32,938 nt of DNA, from the NCBI GenBank assembly GCA_021732625.1, contig JAKFUP010000039.1, positions 1 through 32,938 of the forward strand. Reading direction: 5' to 3'. The translations under genes and the position numbers were made by a program. Below the pieces are notes generated by a model. That model was not told the origin of the DNA. It searched no databases and saw only the letters and a program-made list of their open reading frames with translations. Shown one piece after another: positions 9,394 through 18,081 of this stretch (positions are counted from its first letter, which is position 1; each line of letters opens with the position of its first letter). The DNA is from Hyphomicrobiales bacterium. GTDB taxonomy: Bacteria; Pseudomonadota; Alphaproteobacteria; Rhizobiales; Xanthobacteraceae.

Positions 9394-10175
9394 CAGAGAA
9401 AACACAAGCCGCTCCGGTGACGAAACGCAAACCGCGCACCAACCGTGACGTGATGGTTGCGTCGGCGTGTGGATTTTTCGTCGCGCTGATGGTTGGTGCG
9501 GCCTATGCCGCCGTGCCGTTCTACAACTGGTTCTGCCGGGTCACAGGCTTTAACGGCACAACGCAGGTCGCTGTCTCCGCACCGTCCGCGACACTGGAAC
9601 GGCGGATCGCAGTCCGCTTCGATTCCAATGTGAGCGGCGGGCTGCCCTGGAAGTTCGAGGCCGAGAAGACCGAGATCGAGGTCAAGATCGGCGAGGTGGT
9701 GACCGCGTTCTACACCGTCACCAACCAGTCCGCGCGCGCGACAGCGGGTGTCGCTGCCTACAACGTCGCGCCGCTCACCGCAGGCCTCTATTTCCAGAAA
9801 ATCAATTGCTTCTGCTTCAATGAGCAGAGGCTGGCGCCGGGCGAGAAACGCGAAATGCCGGTGGTGTTCTACGTCGATCCGGCGCTCGTCAACGACAGCG
9901 ATCATAACGGGCTGAACACGATTACGCTGTCCTACACGTTTTATCCGGTGAAAGACGAGCCCAGTGTGGTGGTTCGAAAGTTCTCTTCATTGGTAGCTTC
10001 ACCCTCGTCAAGAGAACTTTCGAACCAAGACCACACTGGAATCTATGGTTTTGCTGGTGTCCTATCGAATCCGAAGTTCGCTAATGACGTTCCCGCAAAG
10101 GGTACCGAACTTCGGATTCGGGACATCAGCCCGGTGGCGGCGAGCCAGCCGGAGAAGCCGAAGGGCAACCTGTAG
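9390..10175 (+). CDS. ctaG: Cytochrome c oxidase copper chaperone CtaG/Cox11, with an in-frame insertion
   Basis: A membrane-anchored periplasmic copper chaperone that delivers copper to the CuB site of CoxA. It has one membrane helix (about residues 21-42), conserved C49 just outside it (YNWFCRVTG), and the copper-binding CFC motif at C140-C142 ([14 protein letters not shown]). The fold ends at SYTFYPVKD (181-189). At 261 residues it is about 55 longer than I expect for this family. The excess (about 191-246) is encoded exactly by two tandem palindromes, after which the tail [15 protein letters not shown] resumes. The frame is kept throughout. The start is the ATG of the ATGA overlap with the preceding small gene; an in-frame start at 9312 would read through that gene and is rejected. 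Confidence 0.93.
   Translation: MTEKTQAAPVTKRKPRTNRDVMVASACGFFVALMVGAAYAAVPFYNWFCRVTGFNGTTQVAVSAPSATLERRIAVRFDSNVSGGLPWKFEAEKTEIEVKIGEVVTAFYTVTNQSARATAGVAAYNVAPLTAGLYFQKINCFCFNEQRLAPGEKREMPVVFYVDPALVNDSDHNGLNTITLSYTFYPVKDEPSVVVRKFSSLVASPSSRELSNQDHTGIYGFAGVLSNPKFANDVPAKGTELRIRDISPVAASQPEKPKGNL
9961..10039. repeat. In-gene palindrome 1 within ctaG
   Basis: The left arm 9961-9987 (starting CCAGTGTGGT, ending TTCGAAAGTTCTCTT) is the reverse complement of the right arm 10010-10039, except that the right arm carries three extra bases. The loop is 22 bases (9988-10009). The whole element is translated in the ctaG frame without a stop. Confidence 0.85.
10053..10130. repeat. In-gene palindrome 2 within ctaG
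   Basis: The left arm 10053-10080 (ending CGAATCCGAAGTTCG) is complementary to the right arm 10106-10130 (CGAACTTCGGATTCG...), apart from three extra bases (TAT) in the left arm and one mismatch. The loop is 25 bases. An ungapped alignment of its left arm with the palindrome 1 arm shows about 16 of 26 positions equal, so the two look like diverged copies of one family in tandem. Confidence 0.8.
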
Positions 10176-10181
10176 GTGGCT

Positions 10182-10197
10182 CGCGGGAGTTCCCGCG
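10182..10197 (+). promoter_or_regulatory. Hairpin in the ctaG-coxC gap
   Basis: CGCGGGA and TCCCGCG form a perfect seven-pair stem with a two-base gap, beginning seven bases after the ctaG stop. There is no T-run, so it is not a normal terminator; it may be a message-processing or stability element. The other 75 bases up to coxC hold only its ribosome site, GGAG at 10260. Confidence 0.35.
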
Positions 10198-10272
10198 GCC
10201 GGTGTTAAATTTGGACCTTTGAGAGAAAATTTTATGCCGGTATCATCGGCATAACGAACGGAGATAACGCGA

Positions 10273-11127
10273 ATGGCCACGGGGCAAGCCAAGCACCACG
10301 ACTATCACCTCGTCGATCCATCACCGTGGCCGATCGTCGGCTCGGTCTCGGCGTTCATCATGGCGGTCGGCGCGATAACCTGGATGCACAAGATGTTTGC
10401 TGGTGCGCCGATCGTTTTCGGCATCGGCACCATCGGTGTGCTCTACACCATGGCGAGCTGGTGGGCGGACGTGATCCGCGAAGCTCAGCACAAGGGCGAT
10501 CATACGCGCGTCGTTCAGATCCATCACCGCTACGGCATGATCCTGTTCATCGCCTCCGAAGTGATGTTCTTCGTGGCGTGGTTCTGGGCCTATTTCAATT
10601 CGGCGCTGTTTCCGGCCGATCCGGTTCATGCGGCACGCGATGTGTTGTTCGGTGGCGTCTGGCCGCCGAAGGGCATCGAGACCTTCGATCCGTGGCATCT
10701 GCCGTTGCTCAACACGCTGATCCTGCTCACCTCCGGTACGACCGTGACCTGGGCGCACCATGCCCTGATCGAGGGCGACCGCCAGGGTTTGAAGTGGGGC
10801 CTGATCCTCACCGTCGTGCTCGGCGCGGCCTTCACCTGCGTGCAGGCCTATGAGTACGGCCACGCCGCGTTCGCGTTCTCCGGCAACGTTTACGGCGCGA
10901 CCTTCTTCATGGCGACCGGCTTCCACGGCTTCCACGTTCTGGTCGGCACCATCTTCCTGCTGGTCTGCCTGTTCCGGGCCTATGCTGGTCACTTCACACC
11001 CAAACAACACCTCGGTTTCGAATTTGCCGCCTGGTATTGGCATTTCGTCGACGTGGTCTGGCTGTTCCTGTTCCTCGCGATCTACGTCTGGGGACGTGGC
11101 GCGCCGGTTGTTGGCGGTGGCCACTGA
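10273..11127 (+). CDS. coxC: Cytochrome c oxidase subunit III
   Basis: An integral-membrane subunit that stabilises the oxidase core and its proton uptake. It has 284 residues and seven helices of the COX3 family. Family marks are the N-terminal [12 protein letters not shown], the carboxylate in the helix [38 protein letters not shown], and the closing [24 protein letters not shown] nine bases before the ATG marks the start. It is separated from coxA by the haem and copper assembly genes, the usual arrangement in alphaproteobacteria. Repeat copy C begins seven bases after the stop. Confidence 0.97.
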   Translation: MATGQAKHHDYHLVDPSPWPIVGSVSAFIMAVGAITWMHKMFAGAPIVFGIGTIGVLYTMASWWADVIREAQHKGDHTRVVQIHHRYGMILFIASEVMFFVAWFWAYFNSALFPADPVHAARDVLFGGVWPPKGIETFDPWHLPLLNTLILLTSGTTVTWAHHALIEGDRQGLKWGLILTVVLGAAFTCVQAYEYGHAAFAFSGNVYGATFFMATGFHGFHVLVGTIFLLVCLFRAYAGHFTPKQHLGFEFAAWYWHFVDVVWLFLFLAIYVWGRGAPVVGGGH

Positions 11128-11133
11128 ATTTTC

Positions 11134-11221
11134 GTCATGGCCGGGCTTGTCCCGGCCATCCACGTCTTCTGTCTAAAAACGCTGTAAAGACGTGGATGCC
11201 CGCGACACGCGCGGGCATGAC
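11134..11221. repeat. 88-bp composite palindrome, copy C (coxC-DUF983 gap)
   Basis: The same two-hairpin design as copies A and B, again exactly 88 bases. The flanks (GTCATGGCCGGG...CGGGCATGAC) are conserved, while the central core between CCACGTCTT and AAGACGTGG is unrelated in sequence to the other copies. Confidence 0.85.
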
Positions 11222-11257
11222 GAGCCGCTATAATATGCGGCAATTGGCATCGGTCTC

Positions 11258-11647
11258 ATGCAACCTGATCCGCAGTCTTCGCTCTCGACCACGATGTTGC
11301 GCGGACTTGCCTGCAAGTGTCCGCGCTGTGGCGACGGCAAACTTTATCAGGGGTTCCTGACATTGCGGCCGGCCTGCGAGATGTGCGGGCTCGACTATGG
11401 CTTCATCGATGCGGGCGACGGCCCGGCGGTGTTCATCATCATGATCGCGGGATTCATTGTCGTCGGATCGGCGCTGATCGTTGAGGTGAAATATCAGCCG
11501 CCGTTCTGGGTCCATGCGGTGTTATGGACGCCGCTGATCTTGCTGACGACGTTGCTGCCGCTGCGCTCGATGAAAGCCTTGTTGATCGCGCTGCAGTTCC
11601 ATCACAAGGCCGCTGAGGGTCAATTGGTGGAGCGCGACCGGCCGTGA
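11258..11647 (+). CDS. DUF983 family membrane protein with zinc-ribbon start
   Basis: 129 residues. A zinc-ribbon-like N-terminus has CPRCG (about residues 21-25) and CEMCG (about 40-44), followed by two membrane helices (about 57-75 and 82-103). The biochemical role is not established. The gene is regularly found between coxC and SURF1 in alphaproteobacteria, so a part in oxidase biogenesis is a contextual inference. Its stop overlaps the SURF1 start (GTGA at 11644-11647). The ribosome site is poor; the ATG at 11294 is an alternative start that keeps the cysteines. Confidence 0.85.
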   Translation: MQPDPQSSLSTTMLRGLACKCPRCGDGKLYQGFLTLRPACEMCGLDYGFIDAGDGPAVFIIMIAGFIVVGSALIVEVKYQPPFWVHAVLWTPLILLTTLLPLRSMKALLIALQFHHKAAEGQLVERDRP

Positions 11648-12426
11648 CCGCAGTCGCTAAAACGCGCGGCTCGTTCGGTCTCTCGCTGATTACGCTTGCG
11701 ATGCTGGCGACGCTGATCGGTCTTGGCGTCTGGCAGCTTCATCGCAAGGATGAGAAACGCGCGTTGATCGCGGCGCTCGATGAGCGGCTTGCGGAGAATC
11801 CGGTTTCGCTGCCGCCCGCATCGGCGTGGACGGCGCTATCGCAGGCGGGCGACGAATTCCGGCGGGTAAGATTTTCCGCCGCACTCGACCGCTCGAAAGA
11901 CGTGATGGTCTACGGCTCTGGTTCCGGGATACGCGCGGACGTTTCGGGTCCCGGGACATGGGCTTTCGTGCCTGCAAGACTGGCCAGCGGCGAGACGGTC
12001 GTCGTCAATCTCGGTTTTGTGCAAAACACATTGCAGGATCGTGCGCAGCAGGATCGCGCGATTGCGCCGATGTCGGCGGCACCGCAAACCTTTACCGGTT
12101 ACATTCGCTTCCCGGAGCGCGCCGGCTGGTTCGCGCCGGCCGACAATCCACAGAAGCGTCTCTGGTTTACGCGCGATCATATCGCGATGGCCCGGACGCT
12201 CGGATGGGGACAGCCTGCTGCGAGCGTCGCGCCGTTCTATATCGATCTTGAGGAGCCGGTTCCGGCGTCCGGCGTTCCCAAACCGGGGCCGCTTTCGGTG
12301 CGCCTGAAGGACAACCACCTGCAATATGCAATCACCTGGTTCGGCCTCGCTGCCGCCGTTCTCGTCGCGTTCGGTTTCTGGATCGTCAGCCACAGGAATG
12401 CCGCAAGACACGCCGCTTCCTTGTGA
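11644..12426 (+). CDS. SURF1-family oxidase assembly protein
   Basis: 260 residues, the normal bacterial SURF1 size. Two membrane helices sit at the ends (about residues 12-30 and 228-248) with a periplasmic domain between. Family marks are LGVWQLHRKDEKRALI near residue 27, the central ARLASGETVVVNLGFV, and the C-terminal NNHLQYAITWFGLA-type motif (here KDNHLQYAITWFGLAAA). SURF1 helps insert haem a into CoxA. The start is GTG, overlapping the DUF983 stop by four bases (GTGA), so the two genes are probably translationally coupled. Confidence 0.93.
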   Translation: MTAVAKTRGSFGLSLITLAMLATLIGLGVWQLHRKDEKRALIAALDERLAENPVSLPPASAWTALSQAGDEFRRVRFSAALDRSKDVMVYGSGSGIRADVSGPGTWAFVPARLASGETVVVNLGFVQNTLQDRAQQDRAIAPMSAAPQTFTGYIRFPERAGWFAPADNPQKRLWFTRDHIAMARTLGWGQPAASVAPFYIDLEEPVPASGVPKPGPLSVRLKDNHLQYAITWFGLAAAVLVAFGFWIVSHRNAARHAASL

Positions 12427-12457
12427 ACACCGCCGCTTGCTTATAAGGTGCCGTCAG

Positions 12458-12486
12458 ATCGACGGATTTTCGCTGATTTTCTATAT
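12458..12486 (+). promoter_or_regulatory. Possible promoter for thrC
   Basis: ATCGAC (12458-12463), 17 bases, then CTATAT (12481-12486). The -10 matches the usual alphaproteobacterial form and the -35 matches CTTGAC at four of six positions. It would let thrC and the M16 gene be transcribed independently of the cox cluster. Nothing else is seen in the SURF1-thrC gap. Confidence 0.35.
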
Positions 12487-12528
12487 TTTCCAGAGGCTTG
12501 GAGCGAGACATCGCTCCTCGGCAAGGAT

Positions 12529-13944
12529 GTGACGACGTACATTTCGACGCGCGGCGAAGCGCCAAAACTCGGCTTCTGCGATGTGATGCTGGCCGGGCTT
12601 GCCCGCGACGGCGGCCTCTACGTGCCCGAGGTCTGGCCGCGGCTATCGCATGCGACCATTGCCGGATTTCTCGGACGACCGTACTGGGAAGTCGCCGTCG
12701 ATGTGATCAAGCCGTTCGTCGGCGGCGAGTTATCCGATGCCGATCTCGGTCGCATGGCGATCGAGGCTTACGCAACCTTCCGCCATCCCGCGGTGGTGCC
12801 AGTCAGCCAGATTAACTCAGGCCAGTTTCTGCTCGAACTGTTTCATGGCCCGACGCTCGCGTTCAAGGACGTGGCGATGCAGTTGATCGCGCGCATGATG
12901 GATCATGTGCTGACACAGCGCCGCCAGCGCACGACCATTGTCGTTGCGACATCGGGCGATACCGGGGGCGCGGCGGTCGAGGCATTCGCCAACCGCAACA
13001 GCGTCGATCTGATCGTGCTGTTTCCGAACGGCCGGATCTCCGATGTGCAGCGGCGGATGATGACGACGACGGCTGCGGCCAACGTGCATGCGCTGGCGGT
13101 CGAAGGCACCTTCGATGATTGTCAGGCGATCGTGAAAGGCCTGTTCAATCATCATGCGTTTCGTGACGCGGTGTCGTTGTCGGGCGTCAACTCGATCAAC
13201 TGGGCGCGGATCGTCGCGCAGGTGGTCTATTACTTTACCTCGGCTGTTGCCCTCGGTGCGCCGGCGCGTCAGGTCGACTTCACGGTGCCGACCGGAAACT
13301 TCGGCGACATTTTCGCAGGCTATGTGGCAAAGCGCATGGGCTTGCCGATCCGGCGTCTGAAGATCGCGGCCAACGTCAACGACATTCTCGCGCGCACGCT
13401 CGCGACCGGCACATACGAAGTTCGCGAGGTTCATGCGACGACATCGCCGTCGATGGACATTCAGGTCTCGTCGAATTTCGAGCGCCTGCTGTTCGAAGCT
13501 GTCGGCCGCGATGCATCGATTGTGCGCGGGCTGATGTCATCGTTGCAACAATCCGGCCGTTTCACCTTGCAGGCTGATGCGCTCGCCGCCGTGCGCGATG
13601 GTTTCGATGCCGGCCGCGCCGATGAAACCGAGACGGCTGCCGCGATCCGCACCGCCTGGCGCGAATGCGGCGATCTGATCGATCCGCACACGGCCGTTGC
13701 GATTGCGGTTGCCGAGCGGCTTGGTGCGGATACGGGCGTGCCGAATATCGTGCTGTCGACCGCGCATGCGGCCAAGTTTCCCGACGCGGTGGAAACTGCC
13801 TGCGGCGTGCGGCCGGCACTGCCGGTCTGGCTCGACGGTCTCATGACCCGGCCGGAGCAGATCAAGGTCATCAAGAACGATGGTGCGGAGGTCGAGCGTT
13901 TCGTGCGTTCGGTCAGTCGCGCCGCCAAAGAACCGACGACTTAG
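12529..13944 (+). CDS. thrC: Threonine synthase
   Basis: A PLP enzyme that turns O-phospho-L-homoserine into threonine. From GTG at 12529 it has 471 residues (TTYISTRGEAPKLGFCDVMLAGL...). The PLP-binding lysine is K113 in FHGPTLAFKDVAMQ, and the phosphate-binding loop is TSGDTGGAAVEAF about 30 residues on. Family type is the longer, yeast/E. coli-like ThrC with the N-terminal helical domain. An open frame from GTG at 12448 would add 27 residues that do not look like the family. The chosen GTG is poorly spaced from AAGGA (one base), so the start is moderate in confidence. It is separated from the next gene by 22 bases and is probably cotranscribed with it. Confidence 0.93.
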   Translation: MTTYISTRGEAPKLGFCDVMLAGLARDGGLYVPEVWPRLSHATIAGFLGRPYWEVAVDVIKPFVGGELSDADLGRMAIEAYATFRHPAVVPVSQINSGQFLLELFHGPTLAFKDVAMQLIARMMDHVLTQRRQRTTIVVATSGDTGGAAVEAFANRNSVDLIVLFPNGRISDVQRRMMTTTAAANVHALAVEGTFDDCQAIVKGLFNHHAFRDAVSLSGVNSINWARIVAQVVYYFTSAVALGAPARQVDFTVPTGNFGDIFAGYVAKRMGLPIRRLKIAANVNDILARTLATGTYEVREVHATTSPSMDIQVSSNFERLLFEAVGRDASIVRGLMSSLQQSGRFTLQADALAAVRDGFDAGRADETETAAAIRTAWRECGDLIDPHTAVAIAVAERLGADTGVPNIVLSTAHAAKFPDAVETACGVRPALPVWLDGLMTRPEQIKVIKNDGAEVERFVRSVSRAAKEPTT

Positions 13945-13966
13945 AAAAGACGACTGAGGAGCGCCG

Positions 13967-15256
13967 ATGAGCGTCAATGTCACGCAATTGCCGACCGGGT
14001 TGACTGTCGTCACCGACAGCATGCCGCATCTCGAGACGGCAGCTCTTGGTGTGTGGACCGGTGTCGGTGGCCGCGACGAGAAAGAGAATGAGCACGGCAT
14101 CTCGCATCTGCTCGAACATATGGCGTTCAAAGGTACGGCGACGCGCACCTCGCGTCAGATCGTGGAAGAGATCGAGGCGGTCGGCGGCGATCTCAACGCT
14201 GCAACGAGCACGGAAACCACGGCGTTCTATGCCCGCGTCCTGAAGGCCGACGTGCCGCTGGCGCTCGATGTACTCTCGGACATTCTGGCCAACCCGTCAT
14301 TCGACGCGGAAGAGCTTGAGCGCGAGAAGAGCGTAATCGCGCAGGAGATTGGCGCGGCGCAGGATACGCCCGACGATGTCGTGTTCGAACACCTCAACGA
14401 GCTGTGCTTTCCGGGACAACCGATCGGCCGTTCGTTGCTCGGCACGACAAAAACCTTGAGCAAGTTCGATCGAGACATGCTGTCCGGCTATCTGAAGTCT
14501 CATTATCGCGGACCGAACATGGTGGTCGCCGCCGCAGGCGCGGTCGATCACAAGGCGGTCGTCGCCGAGGCCGAGAAGCGCTTTGCCAGCTTTGACGGAG
14601 CCGCGCCGCCGAAGTCGTCGCCGGCGTCGTTCGGCCAGGGCGGAAGCAAGGTGGTGCGCCGCGATCTTGAGCAGGCGCATCTCACGCTCGCGCTTGAAGG
14701 CGTGGCGCAGACCGATCCGTCGCTGTTCAGCTTGCAGACTTTCACAAACATTCTTGGTGGCGGAATGTCGTCGCGGCTGTTTCAGGAAGTGCGCGAAAAG
14801 CGCGGGCTCTGCTACTCGATCTACACCTTCCATGCGCCTTACAAAGACACCGGCTTTTTCGGACTCTATACCGGGACCGATCCGGGTGATGCGCCTGAGA
14901 TGATGGATGTGATCGTTGACGAGATGAATGCGGCGGTCGAAAACCTGACCGATGCCGAGATTTCGCGGACCAAGGCGCAGATGAAGGCGAGCCTGCTGAT
15001 GGCGCTGGAAAGCTGCGGTTCGCGTGCGGAGCAGTTGGCGCGGCACATCATGGCCTACGGCCGCCCGTTGACGCCCGCCGAACTGATTGCAAAAATCGAA
15101 GCGGTTACTGTTGAATCGGCGCGCGATGCCGGGCGTACCTTACTGGCCCGCAGCCGGCCGGCGGTTGTGGCGCTGGGTGGCGGCAAAGGTTTGAAATCCG
15201 CAGTGCAGCGTGCAGAAGGTCTGACCTCGGCGAGCGCAAAGAACCGGTACCATTGA
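13967..15256 (+). CDS. M16 zinc peptidase (processing-peptidase-like)
   Basis: 429 residues of the pitrilysin/insulinase superfamily, M16B size, resembling the mitochondrial processing peptidase beta subunit. The inverted zinc motif HLLEH gives H47, E50 and H51, and the third ligand is E127 in VIAQEIGAAQD. The second, catalytically inactive M16 domain covers about residues 165-400, with the family segment LGGGMSSRLFQEVREKRGLCYSIY. No signal peptide is visible, so it is probably cytoplasmic. GGAG before the ATG fits a good ribosome site. Following thrC directly is typical for this group, although no functional link is known. Confidence 0.92.
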   Translation: MSVNVTQLPTGLTVVTDSMPHLETAALGVWTGVGGRDEKENEHGISHLLEHMAFKGTATRTSRQIVEEIEAVGGDLNAATSTETTAFYARVLKADVPLALDVLSDILANPSFDAEELEREKSVIAQEIGAAQDTPDDVVFEHLNELCFPGQPIGRSLLGTTKTLSKFDRDMLSGYLKSHYRGPNMVVAAAGAVDHKAVVAEAEKRFASFDGAAPPKSSPASFGQGGSKVVRRDLEQAHLTLALEGVAQTDPSLFSLQTFTNILGGGMSSRLFQEVREKRGLCYSIYTFHAPYKDTGFFGLYTGTDPGDAPEMMDVIVDEMNAAVENLTDAEISRTKAQMKASLLMALESCGSRAEQLARHIMAYGRPLTPAELIAKIEAVTVESARDAGRTLLARSRPAVVALGGGKGLKSAVQRAEGLTSASAKNRYH

Positions 15257-15328
15257 TCAGGTACCGTTGAGAGAGTGACACTGAGCGGAAGCGCTCACGA
15301 GCAGGTGCCTGAGCGAAGGAATACGGTT

Positions 15329-15916
15329 ATGGCATTGTTCCGGTTGCCGTCGAATGCTCCGCCCGCGCTGGCGCCGCGCGGCTCCGGTCTTGTTCTGCGC
15401 GCGCCACAGATGGCGGACTTCATTCAATGGTCGCAGTTGCGCGAATCCAGCCGCGGATTCCTGACGCCGTGGGAGCCGATCTGGCCGTCCGACGATCTGA
15501 CGCGCTCGGGATTTCGCCGCCGGTTGCGGCGCTACGCCGAGGATATCGCGGACGATAAATCCTATCCGTTTCTGATTTTCCGTGAGGACACCGGCGCATT
15601 GGTTGGCGGCATCACGCTTGCCAATGTCCGGCGTGGCATCGTGCAGGCGGGTACAATCGGTTATTGGATCGGCCAACCTTACGCGCGTCAGGGTTTGATG
15701 ACGGCGGCGTTGCGTGTGTTGCTACCCTCGCTGTTCGGCGAGTTGCATCTGCACCGGGTCGAAGCGGCTTGCATTCCAACGAACGTCGGATCGGTGCGTG
15801 TGCTGGAGACGGCCGGCTTCCGGCGCGAAGGACTGGCCAAGCGATACCTGTGCATCAACGGCGTCTGGCAGGACCACTATCTTTATGGCTTGCTGCACGA
15901 ATATCTGCAGGCGTGA
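15329..15916 (+). CDS. GNAT acetyltransferase, RimJ/RimL-like
   Basis: 195 residues of the Acetyltransf_3 type, related to the ribosomal-protein N-acetyltransferases RimJ and RimL. Visible are LVLRAPQMADF at the start, the strand GTIGYWIGQPYARQGLMTAALR containing the acetyl-CoA pyrophosphate loop (QPYARQGLMT), the NVGSVRVLETAGFRREG motif, and the closing KRYLCINGVWQDHYLYGLL. AAGGA eight bases before the ATG at 15329 sets the start; the frame opens 18 codons earlier without homology. The true substrate cannot be told from sequence. It follows the M16 gene by 72 bases and may be the last gene of that unit. Confidence 0.88.
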   Translation: MALFRLPSNAPPALAPRGSGLVLRAPQMADFIQWSQLRESSRGFLTPWEPIWPSDDLTRSGFRRRLRRYAEDIADDKSYPFLIFREDTGALVGGITLANVRRGIVQAGTIGYWIGQPYARQGLMTAALRVLLPSLFGELHLHRVEAACIPTNVGSVRVLETAGFRREGLAKRYLCINGVWQDHYLYGLLHEYLQA

Positions 15917-16130
15917 GCCGGTTGCATAGCAACATCCGGCGTCCTTATTTGATTCAGCCGTTGTTTGACGCAACCGTCGCGTCATGGCTTCGCCCCGTTT
16001 GACTGCCAATATAGCCGGTACCGTTGTTCATCTCCAGCCGTCGTATGATCCGGGGCGAAACCGATACCCTTTGTTTGGGATCATGGGCTATAACCCGCAC
16101 GATATCGTTGGCGGCGAGGCTCCTTTTAAA

Positions 16131-16811
16131 ATGCCTGAGGCGACTACAAAATCTTCGCGGGGATCTGCGTGGCCGATTCGCTCCGCAGCGCTCGCAGTAT
16201 TGGCCTGCACTGTGCTTGCAGGCTGCGGCGGTGGCTCTGTGTTGAGCTCGCTGCCAAGCACCTCAGGTATCACCAGCCGGTTCAGCCAATTGTTCGGTTC
16301 GCGTTCGCAGGAGGCAGGCACGCCGGTGGCGGCGCAAGGTCAGCCGCAGAGCGAACTGAGTTGTCCGGGCGTCAGCATCCGTGCCGGCGCTTCGACGTTG
16401 CGCATCGGTTTGCAGCCCGGCGAGGTCCAGAGTCCAACCGAGCTACGCTTTCAAGTCACCGTCACCCGCACGGCGCGCGACTGCAATCTGGCTGGCGGTC
16501 AGATCACCGCGCGAATCGGGATCGAGGGCCGGATCATTGTCGGGCCGGCGGGCGCACCGTCGCAGGTCGATATTCCGATGCGTGTCGCGGTGGTGGAGGA
16601 AGCCGTTCAGGAAAAGATCGTCTTCACCAAGGCCTATCGTACAACCGTTCCGATTCCGCCGGGCGAGACCAGCATCGCTTTCAGTTTCGTGGCGGAAGAC
16701 GTCGTCTATGCCTCTCCTCCACCGTCAGCATCGGATTATGTTTTCTACATTGGCTTCGATCCGGCAGGTCTGCGGCCCGAGCCGCGGCGAGGAAATCCGA
16801 AACGCAAGTAA
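16131..16811 (+). CDS. Predicted lipoprotein of unknown function
   Basis: 226 residues from the ATG at 16131. A basic and hydrophobic leader ends in the lipobox LAGC, with C32 as the lipidated residue. A low-complexity GGG/Ser linker follows, then a globular domain with two Cys (ELSCPGVSIR and ARDCNLAGG) and predicted beta strands. I do not recognise a named domain; similar lipoproteins are conserved in Bradyrhizobium relatives. GAGG sits 11 bases upstream. The frame is open back to 15984, but that start would bury the lipobox 80 residues inside. The 214-base gap before it holds nothing clear. A palindrome and a terminator follow. Confidence 0.7.
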   Translation: MPEATTKSSRGSAWPIRSAALAVLACTVLAGCGGGSVLSSLPSTSGITSRFSQLFGSRSQEAGTPVAAQGQPQSELSCPGVSIRAGASTLRIGLQPGEVQSPTELRFQVTVTRTARDCNLAGGQITARIGIEGRIIVGPAGAPSQVDIPMRVAVVEEAVQEKIVFTKAYRTTVPIPPGETSIAFSFVAEDVVYASPPPSASDYVFYIGFDPAGLRPEPRRGNPKRK

Positions 16812-16841
16812 CGTGGCTGCGACAAGCTTTTTACCAACCAT

Positions 16842-16923
16842 CGTCATTGCGAGCGAAGCGGAGCAATTTAGTCATCATAAAGACAGCACTGGATTGCTTC
16901 GTCGCAAAGCTCCTCGCAATGAC
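16842..16923. repeat. Dispersed palindrome of the GTCATTGCGAG family
   Basis: CGTCATTGCGAG at the left end pairs with CTCCTCGCAATGAC at the right end, and GCGGAGCAAT pairs imperfectly with ATTGCTTCGTCGC, leaving a central loop. I recall closely similar elements scattered through Bradyrhizobiaceae and other proteobacterial genomes. It starts 31 bases after the lipoprotein stop. Confidence 0.75.
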
Positions 16924-16950
16924 AGGTGGATACCGGCGTCGTGTGTTGAA

Positions 16951-16987
16951 TCAAAAAAGCCCCGCGGCATGCTGCGGGGTTTTTTGA
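16951..16987. terminator. Bidirectional intrinsic terminator
   Basis: A CCCCGC/GCGGGG stem is flanked by A-runs on the left and T-runs on the right (TCAAAAAAG...GGTTTTTTGA), so it works on both strands. It sits between the convergent lipoprotein and atpF genes, and ends both transcripts. Confidence 0.88.
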
Positions 16988-17015
16988 TTGCATAGTTTTA
17001 TTGAACTTCTTGTTC

Positions 17016-17498
17016 TCAGTTCAGCTTGGCGCGAACGTCGGCAATGCCCTTGGTCAACAGGCTGTCGGCAGCCTCGCCCTTGACCGTCTGCGACATGATC
17101 TGCGCGGCGGCGGCGACCGCGGCATCGGCTGCGGCGGCGCGAACGTCGGCCAGCGCTTGCGCTTCGGCGAGTGCGATCTTCGTCTCGGCTGATTTTGTCC
17201 GGCGAGCGACGAAATCTTCCATCTTGGCCTTGGTTTCGGCAGCGACGCGCTCGGCCTCCGCCTTGGCATTGGCAATGATGTCCTGCGCCTCGCGTTCTGC
17301 CATGGCGCGCCTTGAGCGATATTCTTCAACGAGCTTTGCCGCTTCTTCCTTCAGGCGGCGCGCGTCGGCGAGTTCGTCCTTGATGCGGCCGCTGCGGTTG
17401 TCGAGCGCCTTCAGGATGGTGCGGTGAACACCAAAATAGCCGAACACACCCATCAGGATGAGGAATGCAATGGCGACCCAGAATTCAGCGCTACCCAT
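17016..17498 (-). CDS. atpF: ATP synthase F0 subunit b
   Basis: A peripheral-stalk subunit: one N-terminal membrane helix (about residues 5-24) followed by a long charged coiled coil that reaches F1. The 160 residues are normal. The early motif [44 protein letters not shown]-type stretch (positions 6-49) is characteristic, with an Ala-rich end. It is the last gene of the F0 operon and lies five bases after the b' gene. The shared terminator lies just downstream. Confidence 0.95.
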   Translation of the reverse strand: MGSAEFWVAIAFLILMGVFGYFGVHRTILKALDNRSGRIKDELADARRLKEEAAKLVEEYRSRRAMAEREAQDIIANAKAEAERVAAETKAKMEDFVARRTKSAETKIALAEAQALADVRAAAADAAVAAAAQIMSQTVKGEAADSLLTKGIADVRAKLN

Positions 17499-17503
17499 GT
17501 CGC

Positions 17504-18058
17504 TTATCCCTTGATCGATGCATTGACGGCGCTCTCGACCGTCCGGGCATCCGGCTGTGCGCCAGTGAGGCGTTGCACAATCGCTGCGGCAGCTTCGCTC
17601 GCGATCGCGCCGACATTGCTCATGGCCGTCTGACGGGTCTGGGCAATGGTCTTTTCGGCTTCGGCGAGCTTGGCTGCGAGGCTGTCTTCGAGCGACTTGC
17701 GTTCACCCTCGGACTGGGCCGCGAGCTTCTCGCGTGTCTCTGCGCCGATGGCTTGCGCCCGCGCGCGGGCATCCGCCAGTTCTTTCTCGTACGCGGCGAG
17801 CGCCGTGTCGGATTCATCCTTGAACTTCTGCGCTTGCGCGAGATCGTTCTCGATCATTCCTTGACGGGTGCCGAGCAAATTCGCGACGCGCGGCAGAGCG
17901 ATCTTCGAGACGATGAAGTAGAGCAGGGCGAATGCGAGGAAGAACGAGACAAGCTGTGAAGCGAATGTCTCTTTCTGGAACGGCGGGAAGCCGCCCTTTG
18001 CGCCGCCATCGGCTGCGGTATGACCGCTGCCACTCGATTTGCCCTGACCTTCAGCCAC
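17504..18058 (-). CDS. atpF2: ATP synthase F0 subunit b'
   Basis: The second, diverged b-type stalk subunit that pairs with b as a heterodimer in alphaproteobacteria and phototrophs. It has 184 residues: a Gly/Ser/Lys-rich cytoplasmic start, the segment [16 protein letters not shown] leading into one membrane helix (about 34-53), then a coiled coil with the family pattern [19 protein letters not shown]. The start codon is GTG at 18058, backed by AAGGAG six bases upstream. It is called atpG in some annotations. Confidence 0.95.
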   Translation of the reverse strand: MAEGQGKSSGSGHTAADGGAKGGFPPFQKETFASQLVSFFLAFALLYFIVSKIALPRVANLLGTRQGMIENDLAQAQKFKDESDTALAAYEKELADARARAQAIGAETREKLAAQSEGERKSLEDSLAAKLAEAEKTIAQTRQTAMSNVGAIASEAAAAIVQRLTGAQPDARTVESAVNASIKG

Positions 18059-18081
18059 GGACGTCTCCTTGAGAAAGGGTC

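Noticed and set aside
15245-15268. An inverted repeat CGGTACC/GGTACCG spanning the M16 stop codon, as a terminator
   Set aside because: The stem is short, there is no T-run, and the next gene follows closely on the same strand.
15984-16130. An upstream start for the lipoprotein
   Set aside because: It would put the lipobox cysteine at residue 81, too far from the N-terminus for a signal peptide.
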